DNA of 64,000 nucleotides from Takakia lepidozioides (lineage: Eukaryota > Streptophyta > Takakiopsida > Takakiales > Takakiaceae). Where the stretch lies: the NCBI GenBank assembly GCA_030704615.1, contig CM060733.1, positions 36,270,001 through 36,334,000 on the forward strand, in the 5' to 3' direction. Shown here piece by piece: positions 1 to 12,310 of this stretch. Numbering within the stretch: the first letter of the stretch is position 1; the number at the start of each line of letters is the position of its first letter. A model generated the notes under the pieces. That model was given only the letters and a program-made list of their open reading frames with translations. It was not told the DNA's origin and did not search any database. A program made the position numbers and the translations under genes.

Positions 1-71
1 CGGAATCACCATTCTTACCACTACACTATCCCTAAAAACTCAACAACCCCCTCCTGTAAAATTATATTTAA

Positions 72-130
72 GGTGTTTTAAACCCCCCTCTGTATGTATA
101 ATGTTGTACATGGGGGGGTTTAAAATACCC
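72..130. repeat. Short hairpin repeat, copy 1
   Basis: A T-run/C-run arm (TTTTAAACCCCCC) is followed about 25 bases later by its exact reverse complement, giving a 13-bp hairpin. A diverged copy with the same flanks lies at about 1316-1380. The two copies bracket the 1.2-kb repeat-rich block at the start of the window. No coding potential is seen. Confidence 0.6.
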
Positions 131-204
131 CCTCATGTGCACGCACGTGGCTGGTACATTTAATGAGGAGTGCACCCCCCGGGCTGGCAGTGCAGTGGTA
201 AGCA

Positions 205-745
205 GACTGGGTTTCATATTGAACCTAAAATTATTCTGGAACTTAATGATGGCAGCCAATTACCTCTACACCTGATTATATGTTTCTCTTTCCTTCTTCG
301 ACCTTTACCCTGTGAATATGCATATTGAACTTCTTGCTTGAAAATGTAAATGATTGTTGCATGGTCTTTCTACAAAATGAGTTTTTATTGGGTCCTGGGG
401 ATGTGTACTGACCTGTGCAGCACTCCGCTGTAACCCCCAATCTCAATCATAGGCCATCTTTGCCAGTTTTCAATGATAACATTTGGGCTACGTCTGTTTT
501 CTAGGAAATATACACTAACCTTCCCCTCTTAGTTTTACAGGCACTAGCGAATCATAATCATACTTCATAGGAATATTGTGTCAACATTAGATATCATTAG
601 AGTTTTCATTGCAACCATGCGCACCGATTCTCTGCTTCATGGGCAATCTGACAGCCTAGATATGTTCCGACCCATATTGTGGATACTGTGTGCAGGCTGG
701 CCTGCATGAACAAATCAATTTTGAAAGAGTCTCTACTAATTCTGG
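205..745 (+). repeat. Dispersed repeat, inverted partner at 17935-18480
   Basis: About 540 bases recur as a near-identical reverse complement at 17935-18480, including the tracts around 'atgcatattgaacttcttgc' and 'tctctactaattctg'. No open frame is conserved, so this is a non-coding mobile or duplicated sequence of unknown class. Homology stops near 745, just after a TCTCTACTA string. Confidence 0.75.
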
Positions 746-839
746 TCATCTTCAGTGATTAATATAATAGGTAGTGCCACTCTAAAAAATGGAACCTTTG
801 GCAGGCTAAACTAGGTTACTGATGTCGATCTAATTCTAA

Positions 840-1102
840 TTGTGATAATTTATTGGAAGGAAGACCGTCATGTTAAACAGGCTTGCGGGAAAGGCAGAAA
901 ATGAAGTTGAACATAAAAGGATGATCTGAAGGGCCAACGTACAATTGGCAGTGGACTGAAATTTAAACTAAGGGTGGGGAGCCTACCTTTGAACAATAAA
1001 CATATGCAACACCATGGGGATGACCCACCCCTTTTTGTGCAAATTGAATGTAGTTCTCAGAATTCGTCGCTAGTAGTGCGAAGCAACGCGAAGCCCTAGT
1101 CA
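840..1102 (+). mobile_element. Helitron-like 3' terminus (non-autonomous), + copy
   Basis: The block ends in a conserved tract containing 'gctagtagtgcgaagcaacg' and finishing CCCTAG|T. A short GTGCG/CGC-type stem lies just before a CTAG end followed by T, as in Helitron 3' termini. Related ends occur at 14358-14400 (-), about 14570-14605 (-), 22255-22303 (+) and 49780-49812 (+). The preceding 200 bases are also shared with the 14.4-kb copy. No matching 5' end was established, so the class is an inference. Confidence 0.45.
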
Positions 1103-1114
1103 TTACATTTGCTT

Positions 1115-1295
1115 CAAGAATCGTGGAGTAGCCTAGTGGTATGGACGTACTCGTGGTGTGTAGGTGGTCTCGAGTTCAAATCTGCGCAGCGATTTTTGAA
1201 GTTTTCGAAAAACTCAAGATTGCATGGTGATTTAAACCCACGATGGGTACGTGACAATGCTAATCCTTACCACTACACTACCCTCTCAATCATGC
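1115..1295. repeat. tRNA-derived SINE-like heads, facing pair
   Basis: On the plus strand, 'tagcctagtggtatgg' followed by 'gagttcaaatctgcgc' looks like pol III box A and box B. On the minus strand (about 1290-1215) a second tRNA-like unit has 'tagtgtagtggtaag' and 'gggtttaaatcacc'. The two heads converge. Neither makes a clean cloverleaf, so they are read as SINE relics rather than tRNA genes. Confidence 0.4.
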
Positions 1296-1315
1296 TAACC
1301 TATTGATGTAGACTT

Positions 1316-1400
1316 ATATTTAAGGTATTGTTTCCCCCCCCTATGTATGTATAATGTTGTACGTGGGGGGGTTAAAAATACCCCCTCCTATGCACGCATG
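1316..1400. repeat. Short hairpin repeat, copy 2
   Basis: Direct repeat of the hairpin at 72-130, with shared flanks on both sides (a tRNA-like 'ccttaccactacact' tract upstream and a 'cacgcatgtggttggtac' tract downstream). The stem is less perfect in this copy. Confidence 0.55.
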
Positions 1401-1449
1401 TGGTTGGTACAGGTTGGCTCAGGTGCACCCCCAAGCAACTTGGTTGTCC

Positions 1450-1530
1450 CTACATAAGAGGTGGACAGAGCACTGAGTGCCGGGGGTTATACCTGGTTCA
1501 AATTCCCGCTCCATAATTGTATGTCTGCTT
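1450..1530 (+). repeat. tRNA-like SINE fragment
   Basis: A box B-like 'ctggttcaaattcccgctc' lies in a tRNA-like context downstream of the second hairpin repeat. It is too degenerate to be a functional tRNA. Confidence 0.3.
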
Positions 1531-3070
1531 CATCATGGGCCAAGAAGAGGATATTTTCCTTTCACTGTAATTAAGGCGTCTGAGGGTTGCTTCTCCCGTC
1601 TGTAAAATAAATAAAGCCCAGCTTTCCTTTGATGCTCCTAGAGAAAAAGGGGCAGTATGTAGTGCTAGTAGAATTCAGCACTGGTTCTACTTCTGTTCAT
1701 AGGCTCTGTAGCTTCTCCCGGTTCCATTCTCTTCCTAATTCTCTACTTGCTGCTCTTTTTCCGTCTCTAAATCTGAACTGTTGGCTCGGAGTGAAACCTC
1801 AATTCTCTGCCTCCATGGCTATGTAAGGTTATTTTTTCCTTACCTTTACGCTGTTCTGCAATAATAATAATAATAATAATAATTCTAAGACAATTAAATT
1901 AAAATTTCTGATTTTTTTATTTTATTTTTATTTTAAAGGCGAAGGCCAGATTACAACAACCGAGTTCAAGCAAGCCTAAGGCACCCTACAGAGAAGGAAA
2001 CAGGGAAAAAATAACCCTGAGAGGGCCATATAGGCAAACTAAGAGGATACCACCCCGTAACCAAACAAAGAGGGAGAAGATAAGAGAAGAGGGAAAAAAC
2101 CTGTCACTAAGGAAGAGAGAAGTAAGGTAGAGCGAAATTATCAAACTCCGGCGAAGTCCAAGTGAGCATTGCTCTTGCGAGGGCGAATCCGCACATGACG
2201 CCAATTGACCTCTCCCTCCTCAGCCTCAGGCATTGGACTGGGACTCCCATGCCAGGGGATGTAAAAACTTACTTTCAACCTTTTTAAATAAGGTGGTTCT
2301 TCAAAAACATGAAGGGAATTTCTTAATGAACAAGCGGCTAGTCGCGTATTGGCTCCACCAGGCTAAAACTCTTAAGTTGAAAATTTCCCCAAAAATATTA
2401 TATTGAAATATATCATATTCACATATTCGATTTTACCTTATTTTTATCTTTTTTGCAAGGGCGTTGGCGTTTACTTTATATTCGAATTATATGTCAAACA
2501 TATTCTGCATAAGAGGGAAATTTATTTATTTATAAAGTCGGGGACAGAGGTCCTGGCACAACTTTATTGATGTGTGAATTAAATATTGATGTATGATATT
2601 ACAATACTGATCTTTGAATTTACTAGTTATTAAAATACTTGTTCTGGCTGAAATACTGAAATACTTGCTGAAAAACTCGCTGAAATACTGAAATACTGAA
2701 ATAGATTCTAAAATAGAGTCCCAGTGAACGTTCCTAAGATTTCAAGCTGCACATCCACTTGCTGGATCAGATCACAAAAAACCTTGTCTAAATAATATGC
2801 ATTGGCTTCATGGCATCAACCATTGGGGACTACATACATAAGCCCTACCTCGTGCTCCAATCACTCGCAACTTCCTGTATTCAGAGAGAATACCCTGGAC
2901 AATGTAAAGATTGAGAGAGAGAATGTACTCATAAGACGTAAAGGGAAGCTTGAGTAAACAGGCAAGTCCAGACTGTTTTTATGATGACAAAAGATGGACA
3001 CTTGAGAAGCAGATGGAAGAGAGTCGAACAGTTGCAGCACTTACACTGCAGTCAGGGGAGCCACCATGGC
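1530..3070. other. Gene-free stretch, low-complexity and repeat debris
   Basis: This stretch contains an (AAT)n microsatellite at about 1858-1882, AT-rich tracts and short 'ctgaaatactgaaat' iterations near 2650-2700. No open frame resembles a known protein. Confidence 0.5.
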
Positions 3071-3072
3071 TC

Positions 3073-3327
3073 TCAACATTGCAAACACATACAAACGTTA
3101 TGAGGTCGGGCTTCACCCCTTCCCCCCATCATTTGCTCATAGGTCTCTAGAGCCTCCATCCCGCGCTCTTGCTCTGCATACCCTGCAAGCATCGCACTCC
3201 ACGACACCACATCTTGTTCAGCCTGCATAATGTTGAACACTCCCTTTGCATCCTCGATGCCCCCACATTTGGCATACATGTCCACCAGGGTAGTGTTCAG
3301 AATGACATCTGGTAATCTGACGGGCAT
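3073..3327 (-). pseudogene. PPR (PLS-class) fragment joined to an OSB half-motif
   Basis: The minus-strand frame reads DVILNTTLVDMYAKCGGIED, followed by VVSWSAMLAGYAEQ and ALETYEQMM, a textbook run of PPR L and S motifs. PPR proteins bind organellar RNA. The fragment covers only about two motifs, with no signal sequence, no E/DYW tail and an altered end of the last motif. Directly upstream (plus-strand 3330-3410) it abuts an OSB half PDF motif. The same PPR-OSB joint recurs at 17175-17490, so this is a duplicated chimera. Confidence 0.7.
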
Positions 3328-4480
3328 TCACCTTTTTGCTTGGGTTGTCCCACCATTGATTGGGGTCAGAAAAGTATTCATTCCACAGCTTCTACTCAAT
3401 TATGTTACCTGTTTTTGGATACTTTCCTGTTGTCACATTGGCAGTATCATGTCAAAGTCACTCCAAACTAGATTCACTCAACCAGCTAACTTGAAAAATT
3501 CAACATGGAAATTTAGGCCGATTCTGATAAGAGGGAAAAACAGGGTCAAATGTGTTGAAGAAGGTGTCTTCATTAGCAGTGCCTGATTTTATCAATTGTG
3601 CCGCTGCTGCTGTGGCTTCTAGTTGACCATCTACCCATGCAGGTTTCTTGTAGCGATTGATCCACAGGGATTCATAGGTAATCTTGTGCTTGAAATCTGG
3701 CCCTCTTGGATGAATTGGGACCCACACTCTATCCCTTTATCTTCAGCTATCAATGCCTCTGCACAAATCATGCATACATCTTTGCCTTGCTGCTAGCAGC
3801 TGACAATGACAGCCTAGATTTTTTCTAGGAAAACACCCAAACCCTACTTATCACACTAGTTCCTATGCTACTTGCGTTGCTTCCAACAGACATTCACCTT
3901 TTTGCCTCGGTTGTCCCACCATTGACTGGGGTCAGAAGAGTATTCATTCCACAGCTTCTCCTCGTCTCTGTTACCTGTTATTGGATACTTTCCTGATGTC
4001 ACAGTGGCAGTATGATGTCAAAATCACTCCAAACTATCAAAGATTCACTCAACCAGCTAACTTGCAAAATTCAACATGAAAATTTAAGGCCGACTCTGAT
4101 AAGAGGGGAAAACAGGATGAAATGTGTTGAAGAAGGTGCCTTGAGTAGCAGTGCCTGATTTCATCAATTGTGCCGCTGCTGCTGTGGCTTCCAGTTGACA
4201 CATCTACCCATGCAGGTTTATTGTAGCTATCCTTCCACAGGGAATCATAGATAATCTGGAGCTTCAAATCCGGCCCTCTTGGATGAATCTGGACCCACAC
4301 TCTATCCCCGTTCCTTCAGCACGACGTGAAGTTCTTCCAACAAACACCCCAACCCTACTTATTACAGTAGAGTCCAATTCTAAATTGCATTAGCTTTTCT
4401 GTAATCCAACAGGCATGCACCTTTTTGCCTCCATTGTCCCATCATTGACTGAGGTTGGAAAAGGGTTCATTCCAAAGCTT
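3310..4480 (-). pseudogene. OSB-like PDF-motif repeats, decayed
   Basis: OSB proteins are organellar single-stranded-DNA-binding proteins that limit mitochondrial DNA recombination. They carry one or more roughly 50-residue PDF motifs. On the minus strand, motif first halves of the type LWNEYFSDPxQWWDN(R)xKKVN appear near 4470-4400, 3990-3900 and 3410-3330. Second halves of the type HPRGPDFKxxITYxSLWxxxYxKPAWVDG appear near 4290-4190 and 3725-3635, each followed by a shared linker (EATAAAAQLIKSGTANE, then FFNTF.PVFPSYQNRPKF). A likely intron separates the halves, with a possible acceptor just before RVWVQIHPRGP. Stops and frame changes interrupt the motifs (for example QWWDN becomes Q*WDN at about 4440). 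No N-terminal SSB domain or transit peptide was found, so this is a relic array. Confidence 0.6.
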
Positions 4481-5379
4481 AGTAAAAGCTTTGATGTAAA
4501 ATTAAACAAGAGAAATTTTAGATAAATGGTAATGTAGCAGGAAGGTATATGACCTACAAAAACCATGCCAAGATACCACATAGCCAGCATTTGCAGGGAC
4601 TGCGATTTTCTCACTTTGTTTCTGAGCCTAGACCCTGTCTCTTGCATGTTCACTTCCTTGCATCTTCTGACATTAACATTAATGAACACATCTCAGTTCA
4701 GAGGTTCCAGAGCTGATACCTCTTCAATGCTTCAGCATTTCCTTCCCATCTGTCTGCAAATTGCTCCTGTAGTCTGCCCAACAGAGCAGACACCCTGGTT
4801 AAGCCGCTGGGCTCCCAATGGTTAATTCTGAGTCAATGCCCAACTCATATCACACCAGTCCCATGTAGTGTTTATATGCATCCGCCCATCCACCCACCCA
4901 CCATGCGGTCATAAGTGTGAAATGGCATACAACTAGAACAAGGTGGTTTTGGCAATGCTGTTACAACTCACTGCATAGGTCCACCAAGGCTAGCAATGAA
5001 GGCAAAGAATGTGATTTTTGGTTGAACCCCACTGTTGACATTTCATCAGTTTGAAACATGTTCCCAAACAAACACATTTTCTTGTAAAAGCACCATTCCA
5101 CCATTTTGTCCAAGTATTCGGGGGCCATCCTGATCTAGCCCATCTATTTCTTCCCTGGATTGCCACCTCTCAAACAACTGATCATTATCTGACTAGTAAC
5201 TCCAGCCTTCATCCCTCCACAAAGCTTCTTGCAATAAGAAAAACAAGAGTTGAACAACAAACTTGCAAGCAGTCTCTCTTTCACGAACTTCATATCTCAT
5301 CTTAACACAACAGGGGACAGCATTCCACACCTTCACAGCCACCTCCTCACCCCCCACACTCACCATTTTCCATTTATGG

Positions 5380-5730
5380 ACATGCACCCTTGTTTGACAA
5401 ATGATGCAAACTGCAGGCCACCATCAACCTATGTCAAAGTCACTCCAAACCACCACAGATCCACCCAACGAGCTAACTTACAGAATTCGATATGCACATT
5501 CAGGGCTGAGTCTGATGAGAGGGCAAAACAGGCTGAAATAGGTGGAAGAAGAACTCACCACATTGTCCTCGACCTTGTGTCATGACCCATGGAGGATTCA
5601 ACCGACCATCAACCCAAACGGACCTCTTGTGTGTGCTGCTTGTGTCTCTAGTCAGGTAGTGTCGGATTGGTCTGTGAGAACCACCACGGTGCCGCTGAGC
5701 GGCCAGTGGTAGAAACACAGGAAAATACAC
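5380..5730 (-). pseudogene. OSB-like PDF second half with linker
   Basis: The minus-strand frame contains SVWVDGRLNPPWVMTQGRGQ followed by a linker like FFFHLFQPVLPSHQTQP. This matches the plus-strand relic at 45470-45800 (SFWVDGRPNPPWVMTQGQGQ). ALWVDGRNNPPWV-type sequence is characteristic of OSB PDF motifs. The upstream PDYRHK part is frame-broken here. It is a single isolated exon-like piece. Confidence 0.5.
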
Positions 5731-5739
5731 AGATATGTC

Positions 5740-6942
5740 TATCCATATATACTATATATCTTTCATTTATGGGTCTTTATTTATGAATATTTAGGTAGGT
5801 ACTATCTATGTAGGTACTATCTAGTGGAGGTATATCAGGATCTTACTCATTTTTGGTGGTCTCTCCCTTGTAGGGAGGAGCCAACAAAAAAGGAGGGACA
5901 GGTTCACTGTGGCCCACAAGTGGGAGGCCATCCTGATTTTTGCATATATTCCGGTCGACGACCGGATGTTGCCGGTTGTGTGGTGTGCGTGAAGGGCCGT
6001 CGTGGCGCCCACCGCGTCACTTGTTACCCGAGGTAGCCGGTAACCGGTCTCCGAAGGCCCTTGCGCCTGAGGCCACTCGAGCTTGAAGATTTATCCGGTG
6101 CCTTGTAATCTTGAATGCGCGAGAACGATTGATGGGGATTGACGGTGTGCTCTGCTGCCAATTGAATTCTGTGATGCTGTCTGGCCAGGGAGAGAGACGA
6201 ACAATCGAATGTGAATGGTTTTGATTTTATGAGTGAGGTGTGGTGTGCGTAGGAGAAGAAGACGGCTATCCAATGATGTCCCGCTCTCGCGTTTCTGGTC
6301 ACCATGGTTGGAAAGAAGCTTGGATGTGATGCCCGGAGGCTGGAGGGGTGGAGGTAATTTAATTTTCTCCTGCGGTGGTAGTGGTCACCATTCGTGGCAA
6401 GAATCGTGCAGCTGTCTTCGAAGCCTGCGTCGGGAGCCCCCTGTTGTAAGGATTCGCTGTATCTTGTTCTGGCTTCTGTGTTGAGTGTCGAATTTGTGGA
6501 CTAGACAAGCTCAATGTGGATTTTGGCTTGCCGGGGTGCTTCACAGGTCCCGCACGGCCGGAGGTTCTCAAAAGGCCTGCAATTCTAGTCAGTATTGAGT
6601 GAGCTGTATTGATGCTTATTTGTTTCAGGGTAAAATCAGCTCGCTGAACAATTTGTCGAAGGTGTGTAGCGGCCAGCATTTACAAAGCTTCCCTTTTGGA
6701 GCATGTTTTGGCTCTCACCGCCTCTGTTGCGATGGACGGCGTCTCTGCTCTCGCATTCGTTTGGAGAGCTTGTCTGTCACATTCAATCAAAGGGATTAAA
6801 CGTTCTTCGTTCCGGTTATGAAGATTCTGAAGAATTACAAGTACTTAGGGTTTGCTCGTGCAGGTATGTAGGCAGGCAGGCAGGCAGGCAGGTGATTGGG
6901 AGTACAAAGGATGTTTCTGCATAGGCTTCTGGACATAGTGCA
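5740..6942 (+). promoter_or_regulatory. Upstream region and probable 5' UTR of the SPA gene
   Basis: There is no convincing open frame before the SPA start codon. The stretch has a purine/pyrimidine-balanced, GC-richer composition than the repeats upstream. A (GGCA)n microsatellite of about six units lies at about 6869-6892. A 'tgctcgtgcag|gt' sequence at about 6855-6864 could be an acceptor of a 5' UTR intron. No TATA box was assigned with confidence. Confidence 0.35.
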
Positions 6943-9900
6943 ATGGAGCAATCAGATTCGCGAGATGAATCCACAGGTGTAACCAAGTTTGGCCCCAATC
7001 AACCACCTCACAGGGGGCCTTCGGAACCCACTCCCTTCGCTACAAATGATGTAGATTCTGATTTCAGTGATGGCCTTTGTCCGGGAGAAGTGACATTGAG
7101 GCAATGGCTCAGCAGACTAGGGCGTGAAGTGGATAGATTTGAAAGCTTACACATTTTTAGGCAGGTCTTAGACTTTGTGGATCTTGCCCATATGCAAGGT
7201 GTGCTACTACGGAACATTCGCCCATCCTGTTTCTTGCTTTCGCCGTTGAATCGGGTCGCATTCATCGACTCTCCCAGCACTCGCTCAAGTTCGGACCGGT
7301 CACCGGACCACTCGCCTGGGAGGGCGTCAACCTCAGCGGAGGAAAGATACACTGGCGGAGATGTACCAAGGAGTCACTCAGAGTCCATGGTGGAGCCACC
7401 AGTGGAGGCGTCAGGTTCCTGGAGGCCCCCAAACAGGCCTGAGGGAGGCCCTCGGCGATCAGAGGGAGGAACTTCTAGACAAGAGGGAGCGGTATCGGTA
7501 TCTGGTGGATGGATTCGAGAGTGGAGTGGCAGCTCAGCGTCTGACTGGTGTGGAGAAAGAAGGCCGGGAATGAGGGCTTGCGCAGAGTCTTCAGAAATTG
7601 AATCCTCATCAGGGAAGCGGTCTGAATCTGAATCTGGCGACGACACAGTGGTGAGGACTACCGACCATCGTTTCCCGCAGAAACAAGTATTACTTATGGA
7701 GCAGACCTGGTATACAAGTCCAGAGGAGCTCACAGGGGGGACAAGCATATTTTCTTCAGATATATATAGACTAGGGGTACTCATGTTTGAGGTAATTCTA
7801 CCCTCGATTCTGCCCGGTCAGGTTTTTTTGTATGTGTGTTGTAGTTGTATCTTCACAGCTAGTAGTAATACCACCATGCAAGGAAACAATGGCTTGGTGT
7901 ATTTCTGGCTAGTGATCTGTAACACCTTTGCATGGTTTCTATGAGCAGTTGTTTTGTACTTTTGAATCGGAAATGGAGCGAACAAGAGTTATGGCAGACC
8001 TGCGGCACCGCATTCTTCCTCCTCATCTTCTATCAGAATGTCCGAAAGAAGCCTCTTTCTGTCTCTGGCTGCTGCACCCAGAGCCATCTTCCAGGCCAAA
8101 GGCAAGGTGGGCGCGTTGACTTCTTGAGCTCTTGATAGATACTATCCTAAAGACATGGTGTCAAGTCTCTCAACGGTCTTTACAGTCGACCATCTGTTTG
8201 TTTCACACTGTATTACTGATATGATATCCTCAGATATCTATTATTTTGTAAGGTAACCAATGCAGGAATTAGCCAGTCTCAGCATTTGTGCCTCGGCAGA
8301 AAACCAGAGTGGTGAATGTCTCAAGGGGTCAGTTTTCCCACAAAATGTACTGCATGGTCAATCTGTTGTTGGTTGGAATGGGCTTGTGTTGCAGAAATTT
8401 GACAAGCACTCTTGATGGCATGCAGGGAATTACTACATTGTGAGCTTTTAACTGAAGCAGGAGAAGCATTAGCAGAGAGACAGGCTGCAGTATGTTTGGA
8501 GGAGAAAGAGACCGAGTCAGAGGTATTGTTGGACTTTTTGGTCCGGATGGAGCACCAGAAGCAAGACCTAGCCCAGAAGTTGTCGAACGATGTAGCTCGC
8601 CTTACTTCTGACATCCAAGAAATTGAGAGAAGGCGTCTTCTGTTAAAGAAGAAATGGGCATGGCCAACATCTGCTGAGAAGGCTGATAAGCTGAAAAGCA
8701 CAGGTAGCAAAACTAATGGGGTTACATGGTCCTCAGCAAACCTGCAAGAGAGGAAATCAGGACTGTTAGGGAAGAGACCACAACCGGAGGGCCTCAGTGC
8801 AGGCAATGAGAAAGGTGTTGTTAGTAGCGATGAACAGGGTAGATTGCTCGGTAAAATGTCATCGAAGAGTGCTCGATTTATGACCAATTTTAGCCATTTA
8901 GAACGAGTCTACTTTGCCATGGATTGGAGAGCTGGAAATCCTGGGATGGTGTCAACCAAAGCACTTACAGGGCAAGGAGCACGTAGTCTGAGTATAGGAT
9001 GTTCTGCAGATGGAGAGAAAGAAGGGGGAGGCAAGGAAGAGGACTGGCTGGGCTGTTTCTTTGACGGTTTGTCGAAGTACGCACGTTACAGCCGATTTGA
9101 AGTGAGGGCCACATTGCAGCATGGGGACCTGTTGAACACAGCAAATATGGTGTGTTCTTTGGGTTTTGATCGGGATGAAGAGTTTTTTGCAACTGCGGGA
9201 GTGTGCAAGCGAATCAAGGTGTTCGAATGTGATTCTGTGCTGAATGAGCATGTGGACATCCACTACCCCGTGGTGGAGTTGTTATGTCGATCCAAGCTCA
9301 GCAGTGTTTGCTGGAATGGCTACATCAAGAGCCACCTTGCCTCATGTGACTACGAGGGTGTAGTTCAGGTCAGCATTCCAAACTGCTGGTGGTATTAGAG
9401 AGGTCTGGTTTCGGATTTCTGTGTGGTCTCGGACTGAAATACCAAAAGGAAGAACTCCTGAGTAGCCTGTCAGGAATGCACTTCTATAGATGAAGCTCTC
9501 AATTTACTTTGTTCTATAATTTCACTATTTTGGAAGGCAAATGTGGTTATGTCACCATGCACCATGCCTCAATCACATCATGCCATATCATATCATATCA
9601 TACCCTAAGTTAGTCCCAATGACTAAAAAACAATGCTAACGCATGTAGAGCACTTGCCTTGTGGCAATTTTCTCATAATTGGATGTTATTTTGCTAGTTT
9701 TCTTCCTTGATATGTCTCTGGGTCTCTAGGTGTAAACTTAGAGGTTCATGCTCGACACTATTACAGGGTTTTGGGTTGTGCCAGTGTGGGCTACTGCATG
9801 AGAGACTTAGAAAAAATACATCACAACGCCCATCCAGAGCTAACAAAGTGGAAAAACCTATGTAGATTGGCATCGCACTTTAGTTGTGGCAATCCTATTG

Positions 9901-11697
9901 GCTGTCTATCAATGGTAGGTGGCAGCCCATTCGCCGAAGTGAACCCTTGTTATTCTAATATCTAGTGTGCTATGGGATAATTGGTTTATTAAGTTGTACT
10001 CTTGTTCTCCGCTCTTACCTCGTATCAAGGGAAAGCAAGTTAGCAGTGCACTTGTATATCAATCTTAAACTTGGTGTGGGCCACCAGTTGTGGGATACCA
10101 GCACACAACAAGTGCTGATGGAGTATGAAGAACACGAGAAGCGTGCTTGGTCTGTGGACTTCTCTCGGGCCGATCCAACCAAACTGGCCAGTGGCAGTGA
10201 TGATGGCACTGTCAAGTTGTGGAGCATCAATCAGGTTTGGCTGCCTATCTGTGTTTCTTTTGGATCTCCACATGTTTAATAGGTCCTTGGACATTGTCGA
10301 GTTTTCATGTGGTATCAGTCAAGGTTAAGCATTTTGACCCCAAGACATGCTGCAAATCATCTCAAGAGCTGGAGTGCTGAAATAGAGAGGTCAGAGCAGA
10401 GGAAATCCGACAGAGCTACAATCAAATACTTTACAAATATTGAACTAGGGTATCGGTTCAGAGTTTGAGACCTATTATGATGCGTTGCACTTGAAATAGT
10501 GATGCGTTGGCTTCCTTCATGTTCACTGGAGGCCCTCAGCAGAAATAGGCAGAGTAGGCACTACCAACTGAACAAGTCTATAGTGTACATCGTGAATGTT
10601 GAGCCTGAAGTGTGTGGAAATTTGCCTTGATTTCATTGCAGGAAAGCAGCGTAGGGACTATAAAAACCAAGGCCAATGTGTGTTGTATACAGTTCCCACC
10701 GGACTCAGGACATCAACTTGCATTTGGTTCAGCAGATTACAAGACATATTGCTATGATTTACGCACCACAAGGATTCCATTGTGCATCCTGGCGAGCCAC
10801 AACAAGGCAGTAAGCTATGTTAAGTTTGTGGACCCATTCACACTTGTTTCCGCCTCCACAGACAACACACTCAAGCTGTGGGATCTGACACGGGCCAATA
10901 CAAATCCTGGGGCTCACACTGCATGTTCTCTCACCTATACTGGACATACCAATGAAAAGGTAATGTATCACATTGTGATGTCAATGTTTCTGCTTTAAGC
11001 TTACAGTCTAGAGTTCACTCCCCTGCTTCATGGAGGCTTACCTGTGTAAGTTGTTGTTTGCTCTTCAGATTGATAATGTTTGAATGCTATTTAGGATCAT
11101 TGCCCTGTACATGGTGGATGCCATGCCCTCTTTTCAAGCTGCCATTAATCCTCAAATATGCTACAGAATTTTATTGGACTTTCAGTTGTGGATGGGTATA
11201 TCGCATGTGGATCAGAGACAAATGCGGTAAGCCTACACCCACCTCGTCTTGTTCCTGCCATGTACCTGTCGGCTTTCCTTTGGGGGGGGTTGTCCTTTTG
11301 AATGGAACTCACAGAAGTCCAGGGGTCTTGTTCTGCTGTTGGCTTTGATTTGCGTAGCTTGTTTGGGCAGTGGTTTGGGCACCGCATTTGTGTCTAATGA
11401 ATCGCAGAGTGTTGGACAAAGTGCAGCTGAGGGTAGCAGGTTTTAGGTTAATAGGTGCCAGGGGAAATTCTCTGATGCGGTCAAACGTTGTGATGGCATA
11501 TGCAGGTTTTTGCATATCACAAGTCACTTCCAATGGAAATGGCATCCCACAAGTTTGGGTGCACAGATCCTATCACAGGACAGGAGACTGAAGAGGATGT
11601 TGGGCAATTTGTCTCGAGTGTTTGCTGGAGAGGAAGGTCACAGACACTAGTGGCTGCAAACTCCTTGGGAAATATTAAGGTTTTGGAGATGGTGTGA
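6943..11697 (+). CDS. SPA: SPA-family protein (COP1-associated ubiquitin-ligase subunit), 7 coding exons, 888 aa
   Basis: SPA proteins pair with the COP1 RING ligase in the nucleus and, in darkness, help destroy light-signalling transcription factors. Exons from consistent GT-AG phases: 6943-7791, 7949-8106, 8426-9368, 10088-10234, 10642-10959, 11167-11226, 11506-11697 (TGA). Residues 1-335 form the pseudokinase-like region: TLRQWL, then LRNIRPSCF where a kinase has HRDLKPSN, then [23 protein letters not shown] and [14 protein letters not shown]. About 340-410 is a coiled coil ([19 protein letters not shown], then [11 protein letters not shown]). About 558-888 is a seven-blade WD40 propeller with [54 protein letters not shown] and NIKVLEMV. 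The length suits the shorter SPA3/SPA4-like forms, which lack the kinase N-lobe. The ATG is the first in this frame, and upstream coding exons cannot be excluded. No break is seen, so it is probably functional. Confidence 0.93.
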
Positions 11698-11699
11698 GC

Positions 11700-12300
11700 T
11701 TTTCTATGGGGATCAGTGATACTGAGCTATGTTTCTCTGATCCTCTGGGGCTTACACATCGTTGGATCTTTTGGGTACCATTGTGCAATGGCCCAAGGAA
11801 CAAGTCAGCGGTGGATCATCTCTTGTTGCTGAAGCACCTTGTCTACCCCTTTTTGTTACAGAAGCTACATTGAATGTGCGAGGAGTGGTCATTTCTGAAT
11901 GCAAAACTTCCTCAGTAGAATTACCATCGACACTCTATTGCAGTGACCTGCTGTTGTAAAGTGAAGAGGGTATTACCTTCTGATATTGAGGTTAAACTTT
12001 GCTGGTCTGTTGTGGTCATGTCCCTACATATCCTTGCTTCTTCCTTATCTGCGATTGACTTGGTTCTTATGGATTTTTACGCTCCATCTCTGAGTTGGCC
12101 TCTTGGTAATAACAAGGATGCATTTTATGTTAGCTGGCCATGGATGTATTGTCGGGTGTGAAGAAATGAACTGGTCTATTCGAACCCTTCCCCATAATCT
12201 AGATGGAGGGAAGGAGCACAGAATTTATGCCACCACTTGAAGTCCCGTATTTATCTCTAGACCTCATTGTACCTCTTCAACGGAAAAGGATTTGCGACAT
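11700..12300. other. Gene-free stretch downstream of SPA
   Basis: This presumably holds the SPA 3' UTR. No open frame here resembles a known protein, and no clear polyadenylation signal was assigned. Confidence 0.4.
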
Positions 12301-12310
12301 GCATTGGCAT

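Noticed and set aside
730-1102. Complete 372-bp Helitron from TCTCTACTA to CCTAG
   Set aside because: The TCTCTACTA string lies inside the separate 205-745 repeat, which is shared upstream of it at 17.9 kb, so it is not a demonstrated 5' terminus.
1115-1200. Functional tRNA gene
   Set aside because: Box A/B-like elements are present but acceptor and anticodon stems do not pair; more likely a SINE head.
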